Under the pieces are notes generated by a model. The model did not search any database. It was not told where the DNA came from and worked only from the letters and a program-made list of their open reading frames with translations. Both the position numbers and the translations under genes were made by a program. Of a DNA stretch of 61,418 nt, positions 52,259 to 61,418 are shown piece by piece. Numbering within the stretch: position 1 is the first letter of the stretch; the number at the start of each line of letters is the position of its first letter. This stretch comes from CAZHGD01 sp964531735 (GTDB lineage Bacteria; Armatimonadota; UBA10988), in NCBI GenBank assembly GCA_964531735.1, contig CAZHGD010000019.1:1-61418 (forward strand). Reading direction: 5' to 3'.

Positions 52259-55200
52259 ATGTCTCCGCTCAAGCGGGTCGTGTGGGTCGTCCTGCTGGGA
52301 GTGGTGGCCGGACTCGCGCCGCTTGGTGCGCAAGGCGAGCGCGTCACTCGGCAACAGCTCTGGGAGCGCAGCCGCGCTTGGTGCCAGCAGACGTACGCCG
52401 GAGCCGACTACGTCTTCGCCCCGGCGACGCCGGACACCCAGGTGGACGTCGACTGCTACACCACCAACTTCGCCGCGCTCCGCAAGCGACTGGGCACTGA
52501 CGAGCGCAAATGGCCGCCAGGCGCCTTTGTCAGCGCCAAGGTGGTGGTGCTGATCGAGGCCGGCGACGCCGACTTCCGCGCCCGTCGCGCCCGGGCCGCC
52601 GCCGACGCGCAGGTCCTGATCAACGACAAGCTGGCCCTCGTCGAGGTCCAGACGGGTGGCGGTGGCCTGGGCGTCGAGCGCCTGGCGACCAAGGTCGTCT
52701 GGCGGTCGGACGGCTGGCTGGCGCACTTCACGCTGGCACACAACCTGGTCGACACCGGCACGAACCGCGGCCAGGTGACCGCGGAGGCCATGGCGCTGGC
52801 CTGTCGGCTCGACGTGGCGCTCTTCGGTGGCCAGCCGCCGCTGCCGGTCGTCTTTCTGCCCGGCATCGGCGGCACCCGCCTCTATCAGGGCACCATCGCC
52901 GCGGACTTCGAGCTGTGGCCGGTCGCGGCGGTCGGCGACCGCCTGCGCCTGGGCCTCCTCGATGACGGCCGAACGGCGGCGCCCGGCGCCAATGTGGTGG
53001 TCGGCCCACCCATCGACAGCGCCTTCGGCACCGCGGTCTACGGCCCGTTCTACGCCGCCATGGCCGCCGCCAAGTACCGCGAGGACGACCGGCTGTTCTC
53101 GTTCGCCTACGACTTCCGCCTCGACGTGGACTCCGCGGCCGCGCACATCGACCGCCTGGAGCGGCGCATCGACGCCGTGCTGGCCAAGACCGGCCGCCAG
53201 CAGGTGGTGCTGATCGCCCACAGCATGGGCGGCCTCGTGGCCCGGGCCTATCTGCACGCCAAAGGCGGGCGCAAGGTCGCCAAGCTGATCACCATGGGTA
53301 CGCCGCACCTCGGGGCGCCGAAAGCGTGGTATGCCCTGCTGCGCGGCTACAACTTCGGCAACCGCTCGGCCAACCCGATGCTGATGAAGGAGCTGGGCCG
53401 CAACTGGCCCGGGGCGCACAACCTGCTGCCGGGGCAACCGTTCGTGCGGGCGGTCGACTCCGCCGACCGGCCGTGGAGCCTGAGCGACACCTACCTGGCG
53501 CGATTCCACAGTGTCACGCGCCAGCTCGACTGGGACTTCTGGAAGGTTGCCTTCAAGAAGGAGACCTACGCGGTCAGCCGGGACTGGCCGTGGCAGCTCA
53601 ACCCGGCCTTGGTCGCGCGCGCGACGGCCACGCGGGCGGCGCTGGGCACCACCGCGCCGCACGGCGTGCCCACCTACACCATCGTCGGTTGCAGCCGCAT
53701 GACGCTGGACGGCTACCAGGCCCAGGTGGTGCCCGCGGGCGACCTCAAGGGCCCACTGCAGCCGCACCTCCTGGACGCTGCCGGCCAGGGCTTCTGGATG
53801 GTGCCGGTGGCGGGCAACGGTGACGGGACCGTGCCCATCTGGAGCGCCGCCTGCCTGACCGGCGATCGCCGCTTCTACGTGCCCGATCAGGACCAGGATC
53901 CGGCTGAGCACTTCCTGCTGCCCAGCAGCCGGCGCGTGCAGACCATCGTGAAGGGCGTGCTCAACGGCTACATCAACAAGCCGGCCGACGTGCCCGACTA
54001 CAACGCCGCCGAGCCGCCCGAGTGGGCGCCGGTCAACGAAGAAGAGTGGCGACTCGAGTTCCTGCTGGCCTGTCCGGCGCACTTGCGTGTGCGCGACGCG
54101 CAAGGCCGCCAACTCGGCTTCACCGCCGACGGCGAGGTCCTGGAGCAACTGCCCAACGGCCTGTGCAGCGCCGACGCCGACCGTGAGACCATCGTCCTAC
54201 GGCGCGTCACCGGCCCGCTGGTGGTCCAGGTCACCGGCACCGACAACGGCGAGTTCACCCTCTACGCCCGGGTGCGCGGCGGCGGGCAGGACCGACTGCT
54301 GACCTGGCCGCACGTGCGCAGTGCCGCCGGAGTCACCGCCGAACTGCGGCTGCCCTCACCACCCGAACTGCTCCGCGCACCGCCGGCCATCGCGGCGCCC
54401 GGCGGGACCGTGGCGCCGACCCTCGGCGCCGGCAGCGCGTACCCGCCCGCCGGCTCCTGGGTGCTCGCCGGCCGGCCCTCACCGCAGCCCGTCGGACCGT
54501 CGGTCACCGAGGCCGCGCCGCCGCCATTGCCGGTGGTCACACCGCCCGTGACGCCGACGGACCCACCGGCGGCACCGGCGGTCACCGCCAACGCAGTCAC
54601 CATCGCGCGAACGCTGGCCTACCACCAGCTCACCGCGGTGACCGAGTCCGATGAGATCGGGGTGGCCAACGGCCAGGAGCCCCGCCTGTGCGCCCAGGGC
54701 TCTCGCGCTGCCTTGGCCATGGAGCCGGCGCGCGGCGACACCAAGCGGCGGTGGCGGATCGCGGTGATCGACTTCGACGGCCGCGGACTCAGGACCATCG
54801 ACACCTCGCCGCGCGAGCCCCTGGTCGACATCAGCGCGGACGGCGGCACGGTGGTCTCGGCCGGCGGCGACGAGCTGCGTCTGGCCTCGGTCGGTGGCAG
54901 CGCGCGCCTGCTGCTCCGCGCCACCAATCTGGGCGACCTGCGCGTGACCGCCGACGGCCGCCGCGTCTTCTTCTGCCTGGTCCATGATTCGCTCGTGGGC
55001 GGCACCGCACCAAGGCTGGAGCGTGGCGTCTGGTCCATCGGCAGCGACGGGCGCGATCTGCGACAGGTGGTCGGCGCGACCGCCGTGGCGAAGCTGCTCG
55101 GCCTCAAGCCCACCGACGTCGGCAACTTCTACAGCGAGGAACGCGGTTCGGCGCTGGATATCGACGACTCCGGCAGTCGGGTGGTCCTGTTGACCAACGT

Positions 55201-56050
55201 GGCCCACTACCCCGACCGGGCCTGCGTGCTCACGGTCGGCGGCGACGGCCGCGGTCTGCGCAAGGTCCACGGCACCAAGGGCACGCTCGGCAATGTCGGC
55301 CGCAGCGGCGACGGCCGGACCATCGGCTGGGTGGCCACGACCAAGCCCGGCAGCCCGCGCCAAGGCTGGGTCGCCGCGGCCGACGGCTCGGCGGCGCGGA
55401 CGCTGACCGCCGCGGCCGACGGCAGCCGGAGCATCAGCTTCAGCAGTGACGGCTCCCTGGTCGTCTTCGGCGACGAAGCGGTGCTCTACCGGACCGATGG
55501 GCGCGGGCGGTTCCCGCTGGCGCCCGGCGGCACCACGCTCGGCGGCCTGCGGTTCGGCGGCACCCGACTGCGCTGCCTGACCATGAGCCGCAACGCTCGC
55601 CGGATGACCTTCGCCATCGCCGACCCGCGCTATCAGCTCGCCGGCCTGTACCTGGATCCGCCCAGCCTGGGTGAGGCCCCGCGGATTGCCGACGTGCGCG
55701 TGACACCGACCACCGCACCGGCCGACAACCGGACCAACCTCACCGTCACCGCGCGCATCCAGTCGGCGTACCGCGTGCTGACCGGTTCGGCCTCCGTGTG
55801 CTTCCTGCGTGACGGTCTGCTCGACACCACGGTGGGCTACTCGGTCAACTTGCGCGACGACGGCCGGACCAGCGGCGATCCGCGCGCGGGCGACGGCGTC
55901 TTCACCGATGCCACGGTGCACGCGGAGAAGAACGCGGCCAACGGTCCGCGGCAGATGCGCATCAAGGCCGAGGTGGCCGGCGCCGACGGACGCCATCACG
56001 CCACCGTGGTGGAAGTGCCGTCAGCGGTCACGGTCACCGGCGGGCGTTGA
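52259..56050 (+). CDS. Secreted LCAT-like hydrolase fused to beta-propeller repeats
   Basis: A 1263-residue exported protein. After the signal peptide (VVWVVLLGVVAGLAPLGAQG) comes an alpha/beta hydrolase of the lecithin:cholesterol acyltransferase type. Ser322 lies in IAHSMGG, and likely partners are the Asp in GNGDGTVPIW and His in AEHFLL. VVFLPGIGGTRLY is the oxyanion region. A Pro-rich linker follows, then WD40/TolB-like propeller repeats (ISADGGTVVSAGGDELRLAS; VTADGRRVFFC; FSSDGSLVVFGDE) and a C-terminal beta domain with LRDDGRTSGDPRAGDGVF. It could be a lipase, phospholipase or acyltransferase of the cell surface. GGAGGT lies six bases before the ATG. Confidence 0.78.
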   Translation: MSPLKRVVWVVLLGVVAGLAPLGAQGERVTRQQLWERSRAWCQQTYAGADYVFAPATPDTQVDVDCYTTNFAALRKRLGTDERKWPPGAFVSAKVVVLIEAGDADFRARRARAAADAQVLINDKLALVEVQTGGGGLGVERLATKVVWRSDGWLAHFTLAHNLVDTGTNRGQVTAEAMALACRLDVALFGGQPPLPVVFLPGIGGTRLYQGTIAADFELWPVAAVGDRLRLGLLDDGRTAAPGANVVVGPPIDSAFGTAVYGPFYAAMAAAKYREDDRLFSFAYDFRLDVDSAAAHIDRLERRIDAVLAKTGRQQVVLIAHSMGGLVARAYLHAKGGRKVAKLITMGTPHLGAPKAWYALLRGYNFGNRSANPMLMKELGRNWPGAHNLLPGQPFVRAVDSADRPWSLSDTYLARFHSVTRQLDWDFWKVAFKKETYAVSRDWPWQLNPALVARATATRAALGTTAPHGVPTYTIVGCSRMTLDGYQAQVVPAGDLKGPLQPHLLDAAGQGFWMVPVAGNGDGTVPIWSAACLTGDRRFYVPDQDQDPAEHFLLPSSRRVQTIVKGVLNGYINKPADVPDYNAAEPPEWAPVNEEEWRLEFLLACPAHLRVRDAQGRQLGFTADGEVLEQLPNGLCSADADRETIVLRRVTGPLVVQVTGTDNGEFTLYARVRGGGQDRLLTWPHVRSAAGVTAELRLPSPPELLRAPPAIAAPGGTVAPTLGAGSAYPPAGSWVLAGRPSPQPVGPSVTEAAPPPLPVVTPPVTPTDPPAAPAVTANAVTIARTLAYHQLTAVTESDEIGVANGQEPRLCAQGSRAALAMEPARGDTKRRWRIAVIDFDGRGLRTIDTSPREPLVDISADGGTVVSAGGDELRLASVGGSARLLLRATNLGDLRVTADGRRVFFCLVHDSLVGGTAPRLERGVWSIGSDGRDLRQVVGATAVAKLLGLKPTDVGNFYSEERGSALDIDDSGSRVVLLTNVAHYPDRACVLTVGGDGRGLRKVHGTKGTLGNVGRSGDGRTIGWVATTKPGSPRQGWVAAADGSAARTLTAAADGSRSISFSSDGSLVVFGDEAVLYRTDGRGRFPLAPGGTTLGGLRFGGTRLRCLTMSRNARRMTFAIADPRYQLAGLYLDPPSLGEAPRIADVRVTPTTAPADNRTNLTVTARIQSAYRVLTGSASVCFLRDGLLDTTVGYSVNLRDDGRTSGDPRAGDGVFTDATVHAEKNAANGPRQMRIKAEVAGADGRHHATVVEVPSAVTVTGGR

Positions 56051-56051
56051 G

Positions 56052-58781
56052 CTACCGCGCCACCACCCACCGCGTCTCCAGGGCGCGCTTGACCTTCTCC
56101 TGGCAGTCCTGGTAGTGCGCGCGCGTCATGCCGTCGGTGGCTGCGGCCGCGGCCGGCGGGAGCTGTTCGGCCAGCCACTTCAGTTCGCGGCCGGCCAGCA
56201 TCCGCGCGTCGGCCGGTTCGCCGCGCCCCGAGCCGACCACCGACGCGGTCAGCAACTCCAGGTGCGCCCGCTGCAGCTCGCGCGAGAGGTAGTTGGACGG
56301 GCACTGCCCGCCCAGGCTGCCCCAGACCGCTTCACGGACCGCGGCGCACAGCTCCCACAGCGTCATCGCGTCCTGCCGGCGGGCGACCTTGTACTCGCTG
56401 TGTACCAACCGCTCCAGGCGCGCGGGCGCCAGCAACTCGGACAGCGTCTGCTGCTGCACCGCACTGACCAGTCGCAGCAGCGGAAAGGCGCGGCGCCCTT
56501 CGGCATCGTCCATGTCGAACTGGTCGCCGGCCAACTGGGTCAGGTAGGCCGCCGGCACCGGAATGGCATCATCGGCGAGGATGGCCGTGGTCAACAGCCG
56601 CAAGGCGCGACGCTGTTCGGCCACCGCCACCGGCCGCAACTGCGGTTGCTCGCCCGGGTCGCCGCGCAGGTTGCGGTTGATGTTCAGGCCGCCCACATAG
56701 CGCACGGCCATCGACGCGCACTGCCGCTGCGCCCAGATCAGCCGGTACAGCGCCTCGGTGAACTCGCTGTAGTCCTCGCCCCGACCGGGCAGCCGCCGAC
56801 CGAGCGTCTGCGTCAGGTCGCGCAACAGCTTGAGGTAGCTCTCGGCGTAGGCCAACGGGTCGCGGCCCAGGTCGAAGCGGACGACGTGCGGGTCATAGCC
56901 GTCGGCCAGTTCGTCGCCGTGGTAGGCCAGGCCCGGCTCGTTGCAGCGCGCGGCGATGCCGCGGAGCGCCGGCAGCTCCTCCTCGGGCGTGTTCGCCGAC
57001 ACGGGGCGATAGCCGTACTCGATGGCCCACTGGTCGTAGACGCCCACGGCGGAGCCGAAGTACTCCACCTCGCGCTGCTTCAGCGCGTAGAGGTTGAACG
57101 GCACGTAGTCCATGACCGAGGCGGAGGTGCCCTGCGCGGCGACGGTCCGGGCGTCGGCCAACTGCTTCGCGTCGAGGTGGCAGCTCGCGGCGAAATTGTG
57201 CCGCAGGCCGAGGATGTGACCCATCTCGTGCGCCACGGTCTCGCGCAGCATCTGCTTCACGTAGTCCTGCTCGGCGATGCGCGCCTCGGCCGCGGGCAGC
57301 GCCTGGATCGCCAGCCAGGCGACGCGCGCCTGCTCGGCCAGCCCGGCGGCGTAGGCACAGGCCGCCGGGTGCCAGGCCGGCAGCGCCGGACGCGGTTCGC
57401 CGGCGGCACCGCTGCCGGCCGCGTTGATCACCTCGCGGCTGGTCAGGCGCGCCAGGCGAGCGAAATTGGCGTTGACGTTGATGCCGGCGTTGATGATCTC
57501 GCCGGTCAACGGGTTCTCGCGGAACAGCGCCACCGCATAGGCGTTGCCGTCGCTGGGCGGCGAGGCGACCCACCGGACCACGTTGTACCGCAGGTCGGCG
57601 TGGTCCCAGTCGGCGTCATCGGGCATCTGTTTGACCACGATGGCGTCCTGGAAGCCGCAGCGCTCCAGCGGCTGGTTCCACATCAGCACGCCCTGGCGCA
57701 CGGCCTCGCGATGCTCGGTCGGAATGGCCTTGTCGAGCCAGAAGACGATCGGCTGCTTCGGCTTCGAGACCGCCGCCGCCGGATCCGCCTTCTCCAGGCG
57801 CCAGCGCAGAATGTAGATGACGCGCGGGTCGCGGCGGCTCTCGTCATCGAACGATTCGAAGCCGCTGTGCCCGGAGTTGAGCTGGCCACTGGTGAAGTAG
57901 CCGACGCGCTGATCGGCCAGGCGCGGCTGATAGCCCTCGGCGGGCAACGGCAGCAGGTTGTAGAGCACCCGCACCGGCAGGCTGCGCGCGTCGGCAGTCA
58001 TGTCGCGCAGACTGCTCAGCGACCGCGACGCCTTGGCCGCGCGCCGGAAGTGGTATTGCGTCTCGACCACCAGGTTCCGCGGGAAGACCTTCGTGGCGGC
58101 GATGAAGATCAGGTTGGGGTCGGGCACGTAGGCGTCGAAGAACGGCCGATAGGCTTCGGGCAGCTCGCTGTTGTCCAGCGTGCCGGTGAAGCCGGTGAAG
58201 CCGCCGCGGAAGAAGTCGCTAAGCTCGAGCAGCAGCGACTTGCGGTCGTCCTGCTTGGCGACCGGTGTGAACACCTCCAGGAAGGCCGGCGGGAAGTCAC
58301 GCGACATGGCGGTGGCCAGCGGCGAGCCGGGCTTGGCGCGGTAGTTGAGGTTCGGCAACACCAGCACCACGCGCTCATCGGGCAGGCGCTCGAACTTGAC
58401 CACCAAGTCACGGATCGGCACGCCGGCGATGGCGCGCCCGGCGCTGCCACTGCTGAACGTGGCCTGGATCAGGAACAGCCGGCCCAGCCAGTTCTCGGGC
58501 AACTCGACCAGGAAGCGCAGCTTGCCCTTCTCCATCTTGCGGTAGCAGGTCAGCAGGCCGCTGAGCTTCTCGAACTCCTTGGTGGTCTCGTCGATGTTCT
58601 GCGGTTTGGCCGGCGCGGTCGGTTGGGCGCCTTGACCGGCCGGCGGCGTGGCCGGGGCGCCTTCTTTCGGCTTGCCGGCCGGCGGCGTGGTGGGTGGCGG
58701 TGTCGGCGCTTGCGCCTGCGCCAAGGCTGTATAGACCAGGACCAGCCAGCCGACCCACCTGCGAACCGCCCGTTGCTGCAT
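56052..58781 (-). CDS. Secreted zinc metalloprotease, DUF5117/DUF4953 family
   Basis: A 909-residue exported protein. After the signal peptide (WVGWLVLVYTALAQAQ) and a Pro-rich linker comes a large beta-rich DUF5117-like region. The metzincin zinc motif HEMGHILGLRH (His518, Glu519, His522, His528) is followed by a plausible Met-turn, SVMDYVP. The C-terminal ~250 residues are helical DUF4953-like. It probably cleaves proteins in the periplasm or outside. It is convergent with the LCAT-propeller gene (one base apart). Confidence 0.85.
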   Translation of the reverse strand: MQQRAVRRWVGWLVLVYTALAQAQAPTPPPTTPPAGKPKEGAPATPPAGQGAQPTAPAKPQNIDETTKEFEKLSGLLTCYRKMEKGKLRFLVELPENWLGRLFLIQATFSSGSAGRAIAGVPIRDLVVKFERLPDERVVLVLPNLNYRAKPGSPLATAMSRDFPPAFLEVFTPVAKQDDRKSLLLELSDFFRGGFTGFTGTLDNSELPEAYRPFFDAYVPDPNLIFIAATKVFPRNLVVETQYHFRRAAKASRSLSSLRDMTADARSLPVRVLYNLLPLPAEGYQPRLADQRVGYFTSGQLNSGHSGFESFDDESRRDPRVIYILRWRLEKADPAAAVSKPKQPIVFWLDKAIPTEHREAVRQGVLMWNQPLERCGFQDAIVVKQMPDDADWDHADLRYNVVRWVASPPSDGNAYAVALFRENPLTGEIINAGINVNANFARLARLTSREVINAAGSGAAGEPRPALPAWHPAACAYAAGLAEQARVAWLAIQALPAAEARIAEQDYVKQMLRETVAHEMGHILGLRHNFAASCHLDAKQLADARTVAAQGTSASVMDYVPFNLYALKQREVEYFGSAVGVYDQWAIEYGYRPVSANTPEEELPALRGIAARCNEPGLAYHGDELADGYDPHVVRFDLGRDPLAYAESYLKLLRDLTQTLGRRLPGRGEDYSEFTEALYRLIWAQRQCASMAVRYVGGLNINRNLRGDPGEQPQLRPVAVAEQRRALRLLTTAILADDAIPVPAAYLTQLAGDQFDMDDAEGRRAFPLLRLVSAVQQQTLSELLAPARLERLVHSEYKVARRQDAMTLWELCAAVREAVWGSLGGQCPSNYLSRELQRAHLELLTASVVGSGRGEPADARMLAGRELKWLAEQLPPAAAAATDGMTRAHYQDCQEKVKRALETRWVVAR

Positions 58782-58917
58782 CGCCGTACTCCCGGGCGGA
58801 TTATCACCTGCCGCCCGGCAACCGTCAATCGGCGGTCACCGCCGGCTGCGCAGCCCGGCACCCAGGCGGCGCAGCGCCGGGCTGGCGTCGAGCGGCTCGA
58901 GCAACACCTCGGAATCT

Positions 58918-58939
58918 TGGGGACACGATACTGGTTTCC
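58918..58939 (+). repeat. Solitary REP-like half-site
   Basis: TGGGGACACGATACTGGTTT followed by CC closely matches the left arms at 108-275 (consensus GGGGACRYGATACTRGTT). It has no matching partner nearby. It lies between the metalloprotease and the truncated TPR gene in a region (58782-59058) with no gene I can support. Confidence 0.6.
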
Positions 58940-59058
58940 GCGCCCGCCCGCCACCATCGACGCGGGCTGAAGCCAACGCCAGCCTGCGTCGCCGACCGTC
59001 GCACCGTACCGCCCCACCAACACCCAGCCCCAACCCGCGCCACGCGCGCCCTCCGTTC

Positions 59059-59283
59059 CTAGCCCACCGGCTCGCCCTCGCCCAGGTACCCGCGCGCCCA
59101 GCGGGCCGGTTCGCTGAACTCGGTCAGCGCCGTGCCGGTCACCACCGCCTGCCGCCAAGCCTCGCGCGCACCGCCGTGATCGCCTTCGACGCTCAGCGCT
59201 TCGCCCAGCCATAGCCAGGCTTCGGCATCGCTCGGGTCCAAGGCCACCACACGCTGCCAGGCCGCCACCGCCTCGCCGTTGCG
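59059..59283 (-). pseudogene. 3' fragment of a TPR-repeat protein gene
   Basis: About 73 residues of a tetratricopeptide protein remain. The segment NGEAVAAWQRVVALDPSDAE then WLWLGEALSVEGDHGGAREAWRQAV is one TPR motif plus a half, ending naturally in GEGEPVG and a stop. Upstream of ~59284 the sequence changes to the antisense of an IS256-type transposase, so the 5' end of the gene is missing. The N-terminal part is not visible on the far side of the remnant within this window. Confidence 0.7.
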
Positions 59284-60027
59284 GTCCACGTGGGTGGGCA
59301 CCAGGCCATCGTGGTGGTCGGGGTGGACCGCGCGGGGCACAAACACGTGCTGGGCCTGGCCGAGGGGGCGACGGAGAACGCCGTGGTGGTCAGAGGTCTA
59401 CTGGCGGACCTGGTGGCCCGCGGTCTCGACGCGGAACGGCCGTATCTGTTCATCATCGACGGGTCGAAGGCGCTGCGGGCGGGGATCACGGCGGTGTTCG
59501 GGTCGGATTGCCCGGTGCAACGGTGCCGGCAGCACAAGGTCGAGAACGTGGTGGGGTATCTGCCGAAGGAGCTGCAAGGCGAGGTCAAGGCGGTGATGCG
59601 GGCGGCCTATCGGCTGTCGGCCGAGGAAGGGATGGCGCGGCTGAAGAAACAGGCCGAGTGGTTGGCGCAGGAGTACCCGTCCGCGGCGGCCAGCCTGCGG
59701 TAGGGCTTGGCCGAGACGTTCACGATCAACCGCTTGGAGCTGCCGCCGACGCTGCGGCGGTGCTTGGCGACGACCAACCTGGTGGAGAGCCCGCACGCGG
59801 GGATGCGGCAGCGGACGGGGCGGGTCAAACGTTGGCGGGACGGGGCGATGGTGCTGCGCTGGCTGGCGGCGGGGTATCTGGAAACGGAGCAGCACTTCCG
59901 GCGGATCATGGGCTACGAGCACCTGTGGGTGTTGGAGGCCAAGCTGCGGGAGATCCAGGAACTGCGGGCCGAGGCGGCCGGGATGGTCAAGCCGTCGGAA
60001 CAGGCCTTGGCGCCGGCGGCAGCGTGA
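59284..60027 (+). pseudogene. IS256-family transposase remnant with in-frame stop
   Basis: The frame encodes the C-terminal half of a Mutator/IS256 transposase: VDRAGHKHVLGLAEGATENA, LFIIDGSKALRAGITAVFG with a catalytic Asp, CRQHKVENVVGYLP and CLATTNLVESPHAGMRQRTG with the last catalytic Glu. An amber stop (TAG, 59701-59703) splits it without a frameshift. The N-terminal half and the first catalytic Asp region are absent. So this is a dead insertion sequence that cut into the TPR gene. The terminal inverted repeats are not recognisable. Confidence 0.85.
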
Positions 60028-60345
60028 GGTAGAAGACGTGAAGAGCGCCACCGGACGGGGTATCAACTACCGGTGGGACATCCTCGGCGGTAGGTGAGGC
60101 GTCGTGGAACGGGTTGCGTCCCCAATATCCGCGGTTAGTGCCCGCTTCGGCGCTGGCGCAGTAGGCCCTTTGAAAGATCGAAGCCGACCTGTGCCCTTGG
60201 CGTGGCATTGAAGCGCCGCGTGACTTGATGTGGTACACTGAAGTCGGTCGTGGAACGCGGATTGGGCAAGTTGGGAGAGTGTGCAGTTTACGCACACCTC
60301 CGCGTGAGGTCGCCGCGCTTCAGCCGTGGCAAAGGAGACACGCGC
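60028..60345. other. Intergenic region, 318 bases
   Basis: I see no gene here. It holds the right edge of the IS remnant, a TTGGGGAC fragment (reverse strand near 60116-60123) and the promoter for the exported protein. The fragment is too short to count as a REP copy. Confidence 0.5.
60209..60239 (+). promoter_or_regulatory. Putative promoter of exported protein
   Basis: An extended -10 TGGTACACT (TACACT at 60234-60239) with a TTGAAG box 19 bases upstream (60209-60214). It would give a ~100-base leader. Weak evidence. Confidence 0.4.
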
Positions 60346-61248
60346 ATGGGACGAGACGGTCTTCGCTCTGGTCACCGTGGCTACGCCAGCGCAGGAGTGA
60401 TCGTTTGTCTGGTTCTCCTGGTGGACACCTCTCTCTGGGCTCGCAGTCAGGGACCGCTGGTGCCCTTCCTCAGATGGACCGGTGCGGATTGGGCGGCCAG
60501 GGCAGAAACGCCGCCGGCGTCGACAACGGTCCCGCCAGCGCAGGCCAAGTACTTCCCGATGACTGTGGGCATGAGTTGGTCCTATCTCATCACAGTAGGC
60601 AAGGCGAAGCCGTTGAGGTTACGGCAGATCGTCTGGCCCGGTCGGCCGGCCAAGGCCGGGATGTGCCAGACTCGGCGCGGGCCCCTGCCGGGCTACAAGG
60701 ACACCAAGGACACCTACCGACTCCGGTTGAGGGTCGAAGCGCCGGCCGCCAAACAGGGCGACCTTAGGTGGCCCACCGGCGTGAAGCTGCAAGTGGTTGC
60801 TGACGAGCTGGGCTTCTACGACGACGCAAAGGCCGTGTACTACGCGGCCGGCGGGCCTCCGCACTACTTGGTGCTACAGGTGGCTGCGTACGACATCAAG
60901 ATCCTGAATGGCACAGGATGGGAGCACGATCTCAGCGGCGCTGACGGGCACGCCACAGACCTGGCCTACTTCATTGGCGAGCCAGGCACTGGCATTAGGG
61001 TCGGCGGAGAAGAGCTCCCGACGTTGACGTATGCTGGCACCGACACTGGGCAAGTCGGCTTCGAAGGAGTGTCCCTGCGGCACTTTGTGCGTACCGTGCC
61101 GGCCGAGAAGGCCAACAGCGGCGAACAAAGCGCGTCGGCCGAACCATACATTGTCGAGGACCACTGGCTGGCTCCCAGGACTGGGCTAGTGAGGCTAGTT
61201 CAGCGCGCGGCGGGCAAAACAACGATGACCTGGGAGCTCGAGAAGTAA
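60346..61248 (+). CDS. Exported protein of unknown function
   Basis: A 300-residue protein with an N-terminal signal or anchor (GVIVCLVLLVDTSLWA). The mature part is rich in aromatic and beta-forming residues (YFPMTVGMSWSYLITVGKAK, YRLRLRVEAPA, LVLQVAAYDIKIL, EDHWLAPRTGLVRLVQR). The pattern starting with YFPMTVGMSWSY is common in beta-rich secreted lipoproteins of unknown role. AAAGGAG lies nine bases before the ATG; an earlier in-frame start lacks both a site and a signal peptide. Base composition looks less GC-rich than its neighbours, so recent acquisition is possible. Confidence 0.68.
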   Translation: MGRDGLRSGHRGYASAGVIVCLVLLVDTSLWARSQGPLVPFLRWTGADWAARAETPPASTTVPPAQAKYFPMTVGMSWSYLITVGKAKPLRLRQIVWPGRPAKAGMCQTRRGPLPGYKDTKDTYRLRLRVEAPAAKQGDLRWPTGVKLQVVADELGFYDDAKAVYYAAGGPPHYLVLQVAAYDIKILNGTGWEHDLSGADGHATDLAYFIGEPGTGIRVGGEELPTLTYAGTDTGQVGFEGVSLRHFVRTVPAEKANSGEQSASAEPYIVEDHWLAPRTGLVRLVQRAAGKTTMTWELEK

Positions 61249-61328
61249 GGGCGCCTTTGGCGAAGGGATGGGCCAGCGGCTTGGCGACAGGCCCCCCGTG
61301 CTGATCTGTTGCGCGTCACACCACCAGG

Positions 61329-61350
61329 CCTGCGCCGTTGGCGGCGCAGG
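61329..61350 (+). terminator. Hairpin downstream of exported protein
   Basis: A perfect 9-bp stem (CCTGCGCCG with CGGCGCAGG) with a TTGG loop lies 80 bases after the stop. There is no U-tract, so it may only stabilise the 3' end. Nothing else is seen from 61249 to the end of the window. Confidence 0.4.
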
Positions 61351-61418
61351 GGTGGGCTAGGTGCCTATCCGAATAGTCCCGCTGCGCGGAACGTGATCCA
61401 CGCGCACGCCAGGTGCAG

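Noticed and set aside
60106..60140. Another REP copy with GGGGAC in reverse orientation
   Set aside because: Only TTGGGGAC matches. The rest of the core (GATACTRGTT) is absent.

Overview
The window is high-GC bacterial chromosome with no rRNA, tRNA, CRISPR array or phage module that I can see. Two secreted prepilin-type proteins carry the FTLIELLVVIAIIAILAAILFPVFAKAREKAR-class N-terminus and a C-terminal H-X9-DG motif. That form, together with a DUF4091 glycosidase, a GH36 enzyme with an NPCBM domain, GH99-like and WbsX-like enzymes, several xylose-isomerase-like TIM barrels and URO-D-family proteins, best fits Armatimonadota or a close relative. This taxonomic reading is inference from memory of these families.

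Layout. 1-526: array of short inverted repeats (REP-like). 507-8964: carbohydrate-active and secretory genes (acetyltransferase, DUF4091 protein, prepilin, flavoprotein, GH36), with a second inverted-repeat cluster at 4710-4824. 8964-14141: small membrane ORF, DUF2917, MocR-type regulator, alkylguanine methyltransferase, DUF1566 protein, an unknown gene and a REP-associated transposase (RAYT) whose expected catalytic Tyr is Phe. 14173-26036: MFS carrier, a tandem-duplicated secreted protein, a GH99-like protein, Gfo/Idh/MocA oxidoreductase, secretin-like protein plus prepilin, DUF4349 lipoprotein, and an isomerase/LmbE/isomerase operon ending in a strong terminator. 26063-28237: YfhO-like membrane protein.

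28365-42421 is a Tad (tight adherence / Flp pilus) locus. Two tandem 55-residue Flp pilins sit on the plus strand. On the minus strand one operon from a good sigma70-type promoter encodes the prepilin peptidase (CpaA), CpaB, the secretin CpaC, CpaE, the ATPase CpaF, TadB, TadC and a DUF192 protein. CpaF carries a duplicated N-terminal domain, and junctions in the operon fuse a stop codon with the next Shine-Dalgarno. Two URO-D paralogues and a DUF4143 ATPase with a palindromic promoter lie between the pilins and the assembly operon.

45115-50799 is a self-contained efflux module: an ABC exporter, an RND permease and a TetR regulator. Three copies of one palindrome (ACCGTC-CA-GACGGT) lie between or next to the -35 and -10 boxes of both promoters, so the regulon can be read directly. 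No membrane-fusion (adaptor) gene is present. 50889-58781 holds a secreted TIM-barrel protein, an LCAT-like hydrolase fused to a beta-propeller, and a convergent metzincin-like DUF5117/DUF4953 protease. 58782-61418 contains a lone REP half-site, a TPR gene truncated by an IS256-type transposase remnant with an in-frame stop, and an exported protein of unknown function.

Many long open frames run antisense to these genes because of the extreme third-position GC; I treated them as spurious. Start codons were set by Shine-Dalgarno match, signal peptide and overlap with neighbours.
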